A stretch of DNA of 64,000 nucleotides from Rhodospirillaceae bacterium UBA6219 (GTDB taxonomy: Bacteria > Pseudomonadota > Alphaproteobacteria > Rhodospirillales > Magnetospirillaceae), in contig DISD01000072.1 in the NCBI GenBank assembly GCA_002435715.1, positions 1-64,000 of the forward strand, read 5' to 3'. The notes under the pieces were generated by a model that had not been told where the DNA came from, did no database searches, and was given only the letters and a program-made list of their open reading frames with translations. Positions 34,224 through 43,820 of this stretch are shown in pieces. Each line of letters starts with the position of its first letter. The first letter of the stretch is position 1. The position numbers and the translations under genes were made by a program.

Positions 34224-35900
34224 ATGACTATGGAAGATTTTGCCGCCCTGCTGGATGAGACCATGGGCGTCGCCAACCCGTTCGAGGGTTCGGTCATCAA
34301 GGGCATCATCGTGCGCGTGGAAAACGATTTCGCCGTCATCGACGTCGGCTTGAAGTCGGAAGGCCGTGTGCAGCTCAAGGAATTCGCCACCGCTGGCCGC
34401 GCTCCGGAAATCAAGGCCGGCGACGCCATCGACGTGTTCGTCGAGCGTTACGAAGACAAGAACGGCGAAGTCGTTCTGTCGCGTGAAAAGGCCAAGCGCG
34501 AAGAAGCCTGGACCCTGTTGGAAAAGTCCTTCCAGGACAACCAGCGCGTCAACGGCGTCATCTTCGGCCGCGTCAAGGGCGGTTTCACCGTCGACCTGTC
34601 GGGCGCCGTGGCCTTCTTGCCCGGTTCGCAGGTGGACATCCGTCCCGTGCGCGACATCACCCCGCTGCTGGGCACCCCGCAGCCGTTCCAGATCCTCAAG
34701 ATGGACCGTTCGCGCGGCAACATCGTCGTGTCGCGCCGCGCCGTCTTGGAAGAGACCCGCGCCGAACAGCGTTCCGAACTGATCGAGAACCTGAAGGAAG
34801 GTCAGATCCTGGAAGGCGTCGTCAAGAACATCACCGATTACGGTGCGTTCGTTGACCTGGGCGGCGTCGACGGCCTGCTGCACGTCACCGACATCGCCTG
34901 GAAGCGTATCAACCACCCGTCCGAAGCGCTGCATATCGGCCAGACCGTCAAGGTCCAGGTCATCCGCTTCAACCCGGAAACCCAGCGTATCTCGCTCGGC
35001 ATCAAGCAGCTGGACGCCGATCCGTGGGAAGGCGTGGAAGCCAAGTACCCGGTGCAGGCCAAGTTCGTCGGCCGCGTCACCAACATCACCGATTACGGCG
35101 CGTTCGTCGAGCTGGAGCCCGGTGTCGAGGGTCTGGTGCACGTCTCCGAAATGTCGTGGACCAAGAAGAACGTCCATCCCGGCAAGATCGTTTCCACCTC
35201 GCAGGAAGTGGAAGTCATGGTGCTGGACGTCGATCCCCAGAAGCGTCGCATCAGCCTGGGCCTGAAGCAGTGCCTGGCCAATCCGTGGGAATCCTTCGTC
35301 GAGAAGTTCCCGGTCGGCACCGAAGTCGAAGGCGAAGTCAAGAACATCACCGAATTCGGTCTGTTCATCGGCCTGTCCGGCGACATCGACGGCATGGTTC
35401 ACATGTCCGACCTGTCCTGGGACAAGTCGGGTGACGCTGCCATCGCCGAATACAAGAAGGGCGACATGGTCCAGGCCAAGGTCTTGGACGTGGACGTGGA
35501 AAAGGAACGCATCAGCTTGGGTATCAAGCAGCTGGGTTCCGATCCGTTCCAGGACGCCGTCGCCAACGTCAAGAAGGGCGACATCGTCACCTGCTCCGTG
35601 ACCCAGGTCACCGAGAACGGTCTGGAAGTCCAGGTCGACGGCATGTCCGGCTTCATCCGCAAGTCCGAACTGTCGCGTGAGCGTTCCGAACAGCGCCCCG
35701 AGCGTTTCGCCGTCGGCGAAAAGATCGACGCCAAGGTGACCATGATTGAAAAGGGTGCCCGCAAGGTCACTCTGTCGGTCAAGGCCCGCGAAATCGACGA
35801 AGAAAAGGCCGCCATGGCCGAATACGGTTCGTCGGATTCGGGTGCGTCCCTGGGCGACATCCTGGGCGCCGCCATGCGCAAGGCCCAGGAAGACAAGTAA
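34224..35900 (+). CDS. rpsA: 30S ribosomal protein S1
   Basis: A 558-residue S1 with six OB-fold S1 domains, visible from repeated signatures such as GAFVDLGGVDGLLHVTDI (third domain), GAFVELEPGVEGLVHVSEMSW and GLFIGLSGDIDGMVHMSDLSW. S1 binds mRNA leaders on the 30S platform. AAAGGAAG precedes ATG 34224. Length is typical of alphaproteobacteria. Codon use shows strong C/G-ending bias, as expected for a highly expressed gene. A terminator follows. Confidence 0.97.
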   Translation: MTMEDFAALLDETMGVANPFEGSVIKGIIVRVENDFAVIDVGLKSEGRVQLKEFATAGRAPEIKAGDAIDVFVERYEDKNGEVVLSREKAKREEAWTLLEKSFQDNQRVNGVIFGRVKGGFTVDLSGAVAFLPGSQVDIRPVRDITPLLGTPQPFQILKMDRSRGNIVVSRRAVLEETRAEQRSELIENLKEGQILEGVVKNITDYGAFVDLGGVDGLLHVTDIAWKRINHPSEALHIGQTVKVQVIRFNPETQRISLGIKQLDADPWEGVEAKYPVQAKFVGRVTNITDYGAFVELEPGVEGLVHVSEMSWTKKNVHPGKIVSTSQEVEVMVLDVDPQKRRISLGLKQCLANPWESFVEKFPVGTEVEGEVKNITEFGLFIGLSGDIDGMVHMSDLSWDKSGDAAIAEYKKGDMVQAKVLDVDVEKERISLGIKQLGSDPFQDAVANVKKGDIVTCSVTQVTENGLEVQVDGMSGFIRKSELSRERSEQRPERFAVGEKIDAKVTMIEKGARKVTLSVKAREIDEEKAAMAEYGSSDSGASLGDILGAAMRKAQEDK

Positions 35901-35942
35901 GCTTAAGAGAAGTCATCTTCTCGACCGCTTGCGGTTAAGGAT

Positions 35943-35979
35943 CGGCCCGCCTGTGGAAACACAGGCGGGCCGTTTCTTT
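35943..35979 (+). terminator. Rho-independent terminator after rpsA
   Basis: A perfect 13-bp stem (35943-35955 with 35960-35972), GAAA tetraloop, and T-rich tail. Confidence 0.93.
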
Positions 35980-36006
35980 GTTCGGACGGGTGTCCGGCGC
36001 GAACGG

Positions 36007-36036
36007 AAAAAAGGCGCCCCGCTTGCGCGGGACGCC
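36007..36036 (-). terminator. Rho-independent terminator of the aspartate aminotransferase gene
   Basis: On the minus strand GGCGTCCCGC-gcaa-GCGGGGCGCC forms a ten-pair stem with a G-U, followed by six T. It faces the rpsA terminator. Confidence 0.92.
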
Positions 36037-36062
36037 TATTCCGTCGGAGCCCGAAGAGGTTC

Positions 36063-37265
36063 TTAGACCAGGCTGTCGCAGAACTTCTTGATGCGTTCGC
36101 AGGCCTTGGTCAGCGCCTCGGTCGAGGTGGCGTAGGAAATGCGGAAGTAAGGCGACAGGCCGAAGGCCTCGCCCTGAACCACCGCCACGCCTTCGCTTTC
36201 CAGCAGATAGGTGGCGAAGTCGCTGTCCGAGTTGATCACCTTGCCGTCGGCGGTCTTCTTGCCGATGACGCCCGCGCAGGACGGATAGACATAGAAGGCG
36301 CCTTCCGGGGTGCGGCAGGTCAGACCCTTGCACTCGTTCAGCATCTTGACCACCAGGTCACGACGCGCCTTGAAGATCTCCTGGTTCTTCGGGATGAAGT
36401 CCTGGGTGCCGTTCAAGGCTTCGACGGCGGCGGCTTGGGACACGGTCGCGGTGTGGGTCACCGATTGCGACTGGATCATGTTGATGGCCTTGATGAGCGG
36501 CAACGGGCCGGCGGCATAGCCGACGCGCCAACCGGTCATGGCATACGCCTTCGACACACCGTTCATGGTCAGCGTGCGGTCGTACAAAGCCGGTTCCACC
36601 TGGGCCGGGGTGCAGAACTTGAAGCCGTCATAGACCAGATGTTCGTACATGTCGTCGGACATGATCCACACATGCGGGTGCTTGACCAGCACGTCGGTCA
36701 GGGCCTTCATCTCGTCCCAGGAATAGGCGGCGCCGGTCGGGTTGGACGGCGAGTTCAGCACCAGCCACTTGGTCTTCGGCGTGATGGCGGCTTCCAGGTC
36801 GGCGGGCTGCAGCTTGAAGCCCTTGTCTTCCGGGCAGGCCACGAACTTGGGCACGCCACCGAACATCAGGGCGATGTCCGGGTACGACACCCAGTAAGGG
36901 GCCGGGACGATGACTTCGTCGCCGGGATTGATGGTGGCCATGAAGGCGTTGAAGATGACGCCCTTGCCACCGACGCCGACGGTCACTTGGTCGGCGGTGT
37001 AGTCCAGGTTGTTCTCGCGCTTGAACTTGGCGACGATGGCCTTGCGCAATTCGACGGTGCCGGCGGGCGGGCCGTACTTGGTGGCGCCCTTATCCAGCGC
37101 CGCCTTGGCGGCAGCCTTGATGTTGTCGGGAGTGTCGAAATCGGGCTCGCCGGCGCCGAGGCCGATGACGTCGCGGCCGGCGGCTTTCAGTTCGGCAGCC
37201 TTTTGCGTCACGGCAATGGTCGGAGACGGCTTGATGGCCGACAGCCTGTCAGCGATGAAGGGCAT
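36063..37265 (-). CDS. aspC: Aspartate/aromatic aminotransferase, class I fold
   Basis: A 400-residue PLP aminotransferase of subgroup I-gamma, as in Rhizobium and Thermus AspC. The start PFIADRLSAIKPSPTIAV is characteristic. GAGEPDFDTP near 40 binds substrate, NSPSNPTG near 170 and SDDMYEHLVYDG near 198 hold the cofactor, and SKAYAMTGWRVGY contains the PLP lysine. It probably makes aspartate from oxaloacetate and glutamate, or acts on prephenate in some relatives. ATG 37265 is preferred over one 12 bases upstream because it gives the family N-terminus and GGGGAAAACC precedes it. Confidence 0.93.
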   Translation of the reverse strand: MPFIADRLSAIKPSPTIAVTQKAAELKAAGRDVIGLGAGEPDFDTPDNIKAAAKAALDKGATKYGPPAGTVELRKAIVAKFKRENNLDYTADQVTVGVGGKGVIFNAFMATINPGDEVIVPAPYWVSYPDIALMFGGVPKFVACPEDKGFKLQPADLEAAITPKTKWLVLNSPSNPTGAAYSWDEMKALTDVLVKHPHVWIMSDDMYEHLVYDGFKFCTPAQVEPALYDRTLTMNGVSKAYAMTGWRVGYAAGPLPLIKAINMIQSQSVTHTATVSQAAAVEALNGTQDFIPKNQEIFKARRDLVVKMLNECKGLTCRTPEGAFYVYPSCAGVIGKKTADGKVINSDSDFATYLLESEGVAVVQGEAFGLSPYFRISYATSTEALTKACERIKKFCDSLV

Positions 37266-37295
37266 GGTTTTCCCCATGGAAAGAGAAGAGAAAAG

Positions 37296-37979
37296 TCAAG
37301 ACGCTGAAATTACTTGTGGCGCACGACCAGCGCAAGTGGGATCGCCAAGTCTGGGGCGTTTGGGCGTCGTGGTTTTTTCCAGGACCACGGCGGCGGCGGC
37401 CCAATGTTCATGGCCGTCGAAATTGACCCCGCGGGCGATCAGGCGACAATTCCATCCGCTGAGACGGATGTCGTCGACGCAATCGGCCATACGCGACAGC
37501 CGGTCCTTCATGATGCTGCCGCCCTTGGCCTTGCTGCCGCCGATCAGGGTGCAACTGAACGCCACCAGGCCCAATTGGAAGGACGAGGCGGGAATCATCA
37601 TGGTGGTGCGCAGGCGTTCCACGTCGGCGGCGATCTTGGCCCAGCCGTCCACGTTGCGTTTGACCTCGACGATGGCGTGGGGCGACGGACCACCCCGGTA
37701 CAGCAGCAAATCGGCCCGTCGCGTCGCTTCGACCCGGTTGAACGCGTCGGGTGAATTTCGGCTGGTGTCGCGAAGAGCGTCGCTGAGGCGGAATTCCGGC
37801 CACACGGTCAACGGGGCACACCATTCCCATAACGACTGCGCCACCGATACGGTGATCAGATATTCCGGTGCCCAGGAAAAATAGCCGCCGTTGCGGGTCC
37901 AGGCCGAATATGTGTGCCGGGCGTCCGCCACGCCCGCCAGCACGGCATCGATGATTGCCGAGTTGGTCCCCGACTCCAT
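37296..37979 (-). CDS. Hypothetical protein, possible PD-(D/E)xK nuclease fold
   Basis: A 227-residue soluble protein. Residues near 87-108 read RRADLLLYRG...AIVEVKRN, the Asp...Glu-x-Lys arrangement of PD-(D/E)xK nucleases; no other domain is recognised. AAGGGGA precedes ATG 37979. It lies 30 bp upstream of the aminotransferase start on the same strand, but the two need not be an operon. It could be an orphan restriction-like or repair protein; function is not assigned. Confidence 0.65.
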   Translation of the reverse strand: MESGTNSAIIDAVLAGVADARHTYSAWTRNGGYFSWAPEYLITVSVAQSLWEWCAPLTVWPEFRLSDALRDTSRNSPDAFNRVEATRRADLLLYRGGPSPHAIVEVKRNVDGWAKIAADVERLRTTMMIPASSFQLGLVAFSCTLIGGSKAKGGSIMKDRLSRMADCVDDIRLSGWNCRLIARGVNFDGHEHWAAAAVVLEKTTTPKRPRLGDPTCAGRAPQVISAS

Positions 37980-38179
37980 CAGAATTCCCCTTAAATTAGA
38001 TCAAATGGTGATATCATGCATACAAAGGTTGTCGCTTTGAATGCAAGGGAGAAATAAACTCAGAATTGTGCGGGGCAAAAATAGTAACCAATGGTTGTAA
38101 GTCTGAGCCTTAGGTCGTAGATGGGGGCTTGGTTGCGTATACTCAAGTATCCAGAGGACCCATTTTAGACCCGATAGCG

Positions 38180-38208
38180 TTGACGGGGTTGTATCGGAAC
38201 GGTTATGT
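38180..38208 (+). promoter_or_regulatory. Candidate sigma-70 promoter for phasin gene
   Basis: TTGACG (38180-38185), 17-bp spacer, TTATGT (38203-38208), ending 40 bases before the phasin ATG. The rest of 37980-38248 shows no gene. Confidence 0.5.
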
Positions 38209-38248
38209 TCGCTGCGCCGCAACATACCCCCGGTTGGAGGATCGCAAG

Positions 38249-38686
38249 ATGGCCAGCAAGCAGGCAGAGCAGCTTTTCGATTTCGATATCAGCAAGTTCG
38301 TGGGCGATTTCAAGGTTCCCGGCGTCGACGTGGAAACCTTGGTGGGCAGCCAGCGCAAGAACATCGAAGCCCTGACCCAGGCCAACAAGCTGGCCTATGA
38401 CGGCCTGCAGGCCGTGTTGAAGCGTCAGGTGGAAATCCTGCGCCAGACCATGGACGAAGTGGCCCAGGTGTCCAAGGATTTCGCCGAACCGGCCGCTCCC
38501 CAGGACAAGGCCGCCAAGCAGGCCGAACTGGCCAAGGAAGCTTTCGAACGTTCGCTGTCCAACATGCGCGAACTGGCCGAAATGATCGCCAAGGCCAACA
38601 ACGAAGCTTTCGAATTGCTGAACAAGCGCTTCACCCAGAACCTGGATGAAATGCGCGACGTGTTCACCAAGGCCGCCAAGAAGTAA
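38249..38686 (+). CDS. Phasin family protein
   Basis: A 145-residue amphipathic helical protein of the phasin family (Phasin_2), which coats polyhydroxyalkanoate granules. The pattern ENIEALTQANKLAYDGLQAVLKRQVEILRQ-like, with NIEALTQANKLAYDG seen here, and the C-terminal NMRELAEMIAKANNEAFELLNKR are typical. TTGGAGG precedes the ATG. Strong ribosome binding site, near-consensus promoter and terminator suggest high monocistronic expression. Confidence 0.9.
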   Translation: MASKQAEQLFDFDISKFVGDFKVPGVDVETLVGSQRKNIEALTQANKLAYDGLQAVLKRQVEILRQTMDEVAQVSKDFAEPAAPQDKAAKQAELAKEAFERSLSNMRELAEMIAKANNEAFELLNKRFTQNLDEMRDVFTKAAKK

Positions 38687-38707
38687 TTCCGGCACCTTGC
38701 GTCATGA

Positions 38708-38739
38708 CGGCCGTCTTCCGGTGGGAAGGCGGCCGTTTT
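38708..38739 (+). terminator. Rho-independent terminator after phasin gene
   Basis: CGGCCGTCTTCC pairs with GGAAGGCGGCCG (one G-U) around a 4-base loop, followed by TTTT. Confidence 0.9.
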
Positions 38740-38922
38740 CGTTTGGGGGGGGCTGGGCCAACTAAGCCGGCGCGGCGCCCGAGCGGGTCCGCTAGGGGCG
38801 GCCTTGGCCGATATCTCGTGCAGCAAAAGATGCGAATTCCGCGCATTAAATAATTCTAAGCTGTTTTGGCGGGCCCGATGGGGTAGCTTGCACCCGGTTT
38901 CCGTCTGGGGTAAGCAAAACCC

Positions 38923-39891
38923 ATGATCCAAATTCGCTCTTTGACCCATACCTATCCGGCCAGCCGCAAACAGGCGCCGCGCAAGGCGCTGGACGATTTG
39001 ACCCTGGCGGTCGCGGAAGGCGAATTCGCCATCCTGTCGGGGCCCAACGGTTCCGGCAAGTCCACCTTGTTCCGCATTCTGTGCGGTCTGGCGCTGCCGT
39101 CTTCCGGTACGGTCACCATCGGTGGCTTCGACCTGTTCAGCCAACCGGCGGAGGTTCGGCGCATCCTGGGCGTGGTGTTCCAGAACCCGGCGGTGGACAA
39201 ACATCTGTCGGTGGCGGAAAACCTGCGTCTGCATGCCGATCTGTACGGCATCAAGGGCGACGAATTCGCCCGCCGCCGGGACGAGGCCCTGGGGTGGACC
39301 GACCTTTCCGACCGTTTGGACCAGAAGGTGGAAACCCTGTCCGGCGGCCTGGCCCGCCAAGTGGAATTGGCCAAGGTGCTGATGACCCGTCCCCAGGTGT
39401 TGCTGTTGGACGAACCCACCACCGGGCTGGACCCGGCGTCGCGCCGCAATTTCCTGGATGCGTTGCTGCGTTTGCAGCGGCAATGGAAGATGACGGTGCT
39501 GATGACCAGCCACGTGTTCTCCGAAGCCGAGGACGTGGACCGCGTCGCCATCATGCGTGAAGGCAAGTTGCTGGCCTATGACAGCCCGCAGGCGTTGAAG
39601 GCGATGATCGGCACCGAGATGGTGGTGGTGCAGCCCATCGGCGACGCCGAGGAACTGGCCGCCAGCCTGCGGGCCGAATTGGGTCTGGCGGTGCGCCGCC
39701 ATGGCGACGAATTGCGGCTGGAGGAAACCGAAAACGGCGCCGGTCTGCCCATGCTGGAAGGCATCCTGGATCGCTGGCGCGGCCAGATCAAATCCATCTC
39801 GATCAAACAGCCGGATCTGGAAGACGTCTTCGTCCACGTCACCGGCAAGGCGGTGCCCGAGCACGCCACCCACCAAGCGGAGGCCCGTTGA
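38923..39891 (+). CDS. ABC exporter ATP-binding protein
   Basis: A 322-residue ABC ATPase of the drug/lipid-export (DRA/Ccm-like) group. Walker A GPNGSGKST near residue 40, Q-loop at VFQNPAVD, signature LSGGLARQ, Walker B LLLDEPTTGLDP, and H-loop TSH are intact. The C-terminal ~90 residues form the accessory domain common in ABC-2 exporter ATPases. The permease gene follows directly with TGATG coupling. The cargo cannot be deduced. Confidence 0.92.
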   Translation: MIQIRSLTHTYPASRKQAPRKALDDLTLAVAEGEFAILSGPNGSGKSTLFRILCGLALPSSGTVTIGGFDLFSQPAEVRRILGVVFQNPAVDKHLSVAENLRLHADLYGIKGDEFARRRDEALGWTDLSDRLDQKVETLSGGLARQVELAKVLMTRPQVLLLDEPTTGLDPASRRNFLDALLRLQRQWKMTVLMTSHVFSEAEDVDRVAIMREGKLLAYDSPQALKAMIGTEMVVVQPIGDAEELAASLRAELGLAVRRHGDELRLEETENGAGLPMLEGILDRWRGQIKSISIKQPDLEDVFVHVTGKAVPEHATHQAEAR

Positions 39892-40664
39892 TGCTGAGCG
39901 TCGCCATCTCCCTGGCCAAGCGTGAATTCGTCCGCTTCATCCGCCAGCCCCAGCGCGTCATCGGCGCCGTCGCCCAGCCCTTGATGTTCTGGCTGTTCCT
40001 GGGCGCCGGCATGGGCACCAGCTTCCGCCCCGCCGGTTTGGCCCAGACGTCCTATCTGGAATATTTTTATCCCGGCGTCATGGTGATGATGCTGCTGTTC
40101 GCCAGCGTTTTCGCCTGCATCACCATCATCGAGGACCGCGACGCCGGCTTTTTGCAGGGCGTGCTGGTGGCCCCGGTCAGCCGTATGGGCATCGTGCTGG
40201 GCAAGGTGTTCGGCGCCACCGCCATCGCCTTGGTCCAGGTGCTGCTGTTCACCGCCGCCGCGCCCTTCCTGGGCCTGCATCTGACCCTGTTCGGTCTGGT
40301 TCTGTTGTTGGTGGGCTTCGTGCTGACCAGCATCGGCTTCGCCGGTCTGGGCTTCCTGCTGGCCTGGGGGATGAAGTCCACGTCCGGCTTCCACGCCATC
40401 ATGATGGTGTTCCTGATGCCGCTGTGGATGCTGTCGGGTGCGCTGTTCCCCATTTCCGGGGCGCCGGGCTGGATGAACGTGGTGATGCTGGTCAACCCGG
40501 TCTTCCACGCCCTGGAAATCATCCGCGCGCCGTTCTATGGCGACGGCTTGGCCCTGTTGGGCCAGTCCGGCTATCTGATCTCGTTGGTGGTGGTGGTGGC
40601 CTGGGCCGGTCTGTCGCTGCTGGGGTCGATGAAACGGGTCGGCAAGCGCGAGCGCGGTGTATGA
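39891..40664 (+). CDS. ABC-2 type permease
   Basis: A 257-residue membrane protein with six hydrophobic segments, an amphipathic start (AKREFVRFIRQPQRVIG), and the ABC-2 hallmark FLMPLWMLSGALFPI before the last helices. It pairs with the ATPase encoded immediately upstream; its ATG shares a base with that gene's stop. Together they should form an exporter with two copies of each subunit. Confidence 0.92.
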   Translation: MLSVAISLAKREFVRFIRQPQRVIGAVAQPLMFWLFLGAGMGTSFRPAGLAQTSYLEYFYPGVMVMMLLFASVFACITIIEDRDAGFLQGVLVAPVSRMGIVLGKVFGATAIALVQVLLFTAAAPFLGLHLTLFGLVLLLVGFVLTSIGFAGLGFLLAWGMKSTSGFHAIMMVFLMPLWMLSGALFPISGAPGWMNVVMLVNPVFHALEIIRAPFYGDGLALLGQSGYLISLVVVVAWAGLSLLGSMKRVGKRERGV

Positions 40665-40707
40665 CCCGGTCTGGCTTCGGTATGGGCAAGCCGCTGCTGC
40701 ATTGATT

Positions 40708-40725
40708 GTTACATATTTATGACAA
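40708..40725 (-). promoter_or_regulatory. Candidate Pho box
   Basis: The minus strand reads TTGTCAT-AAAT-ATGTAAC, two seven-base repeats with a four-base spacer, close to the PhoB consensus CTGTCAT-N4-CTGTCAT. It lies 151 bp before the Na/Pi cotransporter gene, but in reverse orientation. Confidence 0.4.
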
Positions 40726-40876
40726 TATGATGACGGTGAGCCGTCGTCATGACCTCGGCTCTTACGATCCTATGAAGCACTTCGGGCCCGGCGGCACTGG
40801 GCGGTGGTCATAGTGGTCCTAAGGGCCGACGATCACCGTTGTTGATTGCTCCCGCGCCCGGACGGAGGTCCGGCCC

Positions 40877-42529
40877 ATGGGCGAAGCGGTGGTTCTGGTC
40901 AACATCCTGGGGGCGGCGGCCCTGTTGCTGTGGGGCCTGCGTATGGTTTCCAGCGGCATGTCCCGCGCTTTCGGCGCCCCTTTGCGCCGTTTCATCAATG
41001 GCGGCGCCGACAACCGCCTGATGTCGTTGGGCATGGGGACCGTGGTCACCATCGCCCTGCAAAGCAGTACCGCCACCTGTCTGATGAGCGCCTCTTTCGT
41101 CGGCCGTGGGCTGATGGGGGTGGACATGGCCCAGGCGGTGATGCTGGGCGCCAATGTCGGCACCAGCCTGGTGGTCAAGTTCCTGACCTTCGACGTCGGT
41201 CCGCTTTCCGCCATTCTGGTGCTCAGCGGCGTGGTGCTGTTCCGCTCGGGCGGCGGCGGTCACCGTCGTCCCTTGGCCAAGGCGTTGATCGGGTTGGGGC
41301 TGATGCTGCTGTCGCTGCATCTGCTGGACGTGGCCTCGGAACCGTTGCGCAATTCGGCCCAGTTGCGTCAGGTGCTGCACGATTTGGACGGCGCCTGGCT
41401 GGTCGGCGTGGTGCTGGCGGCGCTGCTGGCGCTGTTGGCCCATTCCTCGGTGGCCTCGATCCTGTTGATCCTGCCCTTGGCGGCCAAGGGTGATTTCGGT
41501 GCCGCCTTCGGCTTCGCCTTGGTCCTGGGGGCCAATCTGGGCAGCGCCTTGTCGCCGGTGCTGGAAACCGGCGATCAAAAGCCGACATTCCGCCGGGTGC
41601 CGCTGGGCAATCTGTTGGTGCGGGCCGTGGGCTGCGTGGTGGTGCTGCCCTTCTTGGATCATCTGTCCGGTTTCGTCGCCACCTTGGGCGGTGATCTGGT
41701 GTCGCAATTGGTGGCCTTCCACGTGGCGTTCAATCTGGCCCTGGCCTTGGTGTTCCTGCCGCTGACCACGCCCATGGCGGCGCTGTTGGCCCGCCTGCGC
41801 CCCGATGTGCCCGAGGCCGAGGATGGTCGTCAGCCGCGTTACCTGGACGATTCCGCCCTTGATTCCCCCGCCGTCGCCATTGGACTGGCCGCACGCGAGA
41901 CGCTGCGCATCGGCGACCAAGTGGAAGCCATGCTGCGCCAATGCCTGGACATGTTGTCGGGAAAGGCGGCCAAGGGCAGCGACATCGGCAAGATGGACGA
42001 CGTGGTCGATTCCCTGCATCAGGCGGTGAAGCTGTATGTGGCGCGTCTGACCAATGACGATTTGGACGAAGACGAACGACGCCGGGCCAACGACATCATG
42101 ACCTTCGCCATCAACCTGGAACACATGGGCGACATCATCGACCGCAATTTGCGCGACCTGGCGGAAAAGAAGGCCAAGCGCCATCTGTCATTTTCCCAGG
42201 AAGGCATGGCCGACATCGCCGCCTTGTTCACCCAGACCCTGGACAACCTGCGCATGGCGCTGACGGTGTTCATGACCGGCGACGTGCGCATGGCGCGACA
42301 ATTGGTGGCGGAAAAAGCGGAAATCCGCATCTTGGAACGCAATGCCGCCGAAGCGCATCTCAGCCGTGTCGGCAGTGGCCGGCGGGAAAGTATCGAGACC
42401 AGCGCCCTGCATCTGGATATTCTGCGCGATCTGAAACGCATCAACGCCCATATCGCGTCGGTGGCCTATCCCATCTTGGAAAATCGCGGGGAATTGGAGG
42501 AAACGCGGCTGCGCATCACGCCGGCCTGA
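40877..42529 (+). CDS. Na/Pi cotransporter family protein with PhoU-like tail
   Basis: A 550-residue protein of the NptA/YjbB group. The N-terminal ~310 residues are membrane-embedded, with the inverted-repeat signature QSSTAT near residue 62 and its partner HSSVASILL near 197, both part of the sodium/phosphate site. The C-terminal ~210 residues are helical PhoU-like repeats (DIGKMDDVVDSLHQAVKLYV, then ANDIMTFAINLEHMGDIID). It may export or import phosphate; relatives in E. coli export it. GGAGG lies upstream of ATG 40877. Confidence 0.92.
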   Translation: MGEAVVLVNILGAAALLLWGLRMVSSGMSRAFGAPLRRFINGGADNRLMSLGMGTVVTIALQSSTATCLMSASFVGRGLMGVDMAQAVMLGANVGTSLVVKFLTFDVGPLSAILVLSGVVLFRSGGGGHRRPLAKALIGLGLMLLSLHLLDVASEPLRNSAQLRQVLHDLDGAWLVGVVLAALLALLAHSSVASILLILPLAAKGDFGAAFGFALVLGANLGSALSPVLETGDQKPTFRRVPLGNLLVRAVGCVVVLPFLDHLSGFVATLGGDLVSQLVAFHVAFNLALALVFLPLTTPMAALLARLRPDVPEAEDGRQPRYLDDSALDSPAVAIGLAARETLRIGDQVEAMLRQCLDMLSGKAAKGSDIGKMDDVVDSLHQAVKLYVARLTNDDLDEDERRRANDIMTFAINLEHMGDIIDRNLRDLAEKKAKRHLSFSQEGMADIAALFTQTLDNLRMALTVFMTGDVRMARQLVAEKAEIRILERNAAEAHLSRVGSGRRESIETSALHLDILRDLKRINAHIASVAYPILENRGELEETRLRITPA

Positions 42530-43696
42530 TCAGGCCGGCTTGCTGCCCTTGTCGGCGACGCCGTCCAGGGCGCCCAACATTTCGGTCTTCTGGTTTTCGT
42601 CGTTGGCCACCGTTTCCAAGGTGCTGTCCAGCCAGGATTCGATGGTGCGCTTCATTTCCTCGTGGGTGCCGACCAAAGGCGGTTCCTTGGCCACGCGCTT
42701 GGCCATGCCTTCCACCACCCAGGTCTGGCACTGGGCCCCCAGCACTTGGCGATACCGGCCGGGGCCGAACTTGCCGTAGACGGTGAACAGGTAAAGGGTG
42801 AACTTGCGGATGTCGTCGCCCAGGACCGGCAGCAGCAATTTCAGCGCCGCCGGGCTGGTCGCCGCCACCAGCGACACCGCTTTACGCATCTCGGCGGTGT
42901 CGTGGCCGGGGAACAAGGCCGCCATGCGCATCTTCTGGCAGACGTTCCACAGCACTTCGGCGTTGATGTTGTCGGACGCCGCGGTCATCAGACGATGGGC
43001 GTCGGACAGCAACAACGGCAGCTTGCCGTCCACCAAAGCGCTTTCGGTGGCGTAGTCGGACAGCAGCTGAACCTTCAGCGGATCGCGGTATTCCAACAGC
43101 TTTTCACCCAGCGAATGGACCAATTGCGGCGACAGCGTCGAATAAGCCGGGATCAGCGGCACCTGCCATTCATAGCGCAGCAAATCGCGCATAGCGGTGT
43201 AAAGCTTGTCGCCGGCGCTGGGCTGCGGCTTGCGGCGCACCGGGGCCGGCGGGTCGGCCAGGCCCAGCATGATGCCCAGGGACCGCCAAAAACCGATCTG
43301 CGGTTGGCGCAGGGGGCGGAACTTGGGGGCTTTCAGCCGCTGCTTGAAATAACGCCGGGCGCAGGCGCGTACCACCAGGGCCACCACTTCGGAAAGCGTG
43401 CGGCCGCACCACAGGGGGTCTTCGTCATTGGCCGGCAATTGGCGCTGGGGTGTGGTCAACACGTCCTTGAACAATTCGGGATTGCCACGCATCACCCGGA
43501 ACGCCTGTTCCAGCAAGATGGGGTCGGCCATGACGTGGTCATAGACCTTGTCTTCGGCGACCAGGGCCAGGACCGGCATGGAATCCTTCAAGATGGCGGC
43601 CACTTCCCGGCGCAGCAAGGTGCGGATGGTCTCGACCGGTTGGGCGGGGGCGACCAGGGACGGTAAAGCCAAGGTGGGGGTGGCGACGGCGCTCAT
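42530..43696 (-). CDS. Hypothetical protein
   Basis: A 388-residue soluble, mostly helical protein that I do not recognise. It has no signal peptide, membrane segment or clear catalytic motif; DPLWCGRTLSEVVAL near residue 95 and several Leu-rich helices are the most distinctive parts. ATG 43696 is chosen over GTG 43708; neither has a strong ribosome binding site. It converges with the Na/Pi gene, with stops abutting. Its neighbour upstream is a diguanylate cyclase, with 124 AT-rich bases between, so a signalling link is possible but unproven. Confidence 0.7.
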   Translation of the reverse strand: MSAVATPTLALPSLVAPAQPVETIRTLLRREVAAILKDSMPVLALVAEDKVYDHVMADPILLEQAFRVMRGNPELFKDVLTTPQRQLPANDEDPLWCGRTLSEVVALVVRACARRYFKQRLKAPKFRPLRQPQIGFWRSLGIMLGLADPPAPVRRKPQPSAGDKLYTAMRDLLRYEWQVPLIPAYSTLSPQLVHSLGEKLLEYRDPLKVQLLSDYATESALVDGKLPLLLSDAHRLMTAASDNINAEVLWNVCQKMRMAALFPGHDTAEMRKAVSLVAATSPAALKLLLPVLGDDIRKFTLYLFTVYGKFGPGRYRQVLGAQCQTWVVEGMAKRVAKEPPLVGTHEEMKRTIESWLDSTLETVANDENQKTEMLGALDGVADKGSKPA

Positions 43697-43820
43697 GGTC
43701 TTGTCCACACAAAGGGGGGCTTAAGACCAAGATGAACCATCTTTAAACAGAATACAACAAATGGTGTTATTGATAAAATTAAGCGACAACCAATAATAAT
43801 TTTCGTCAAATTTTATCGAT

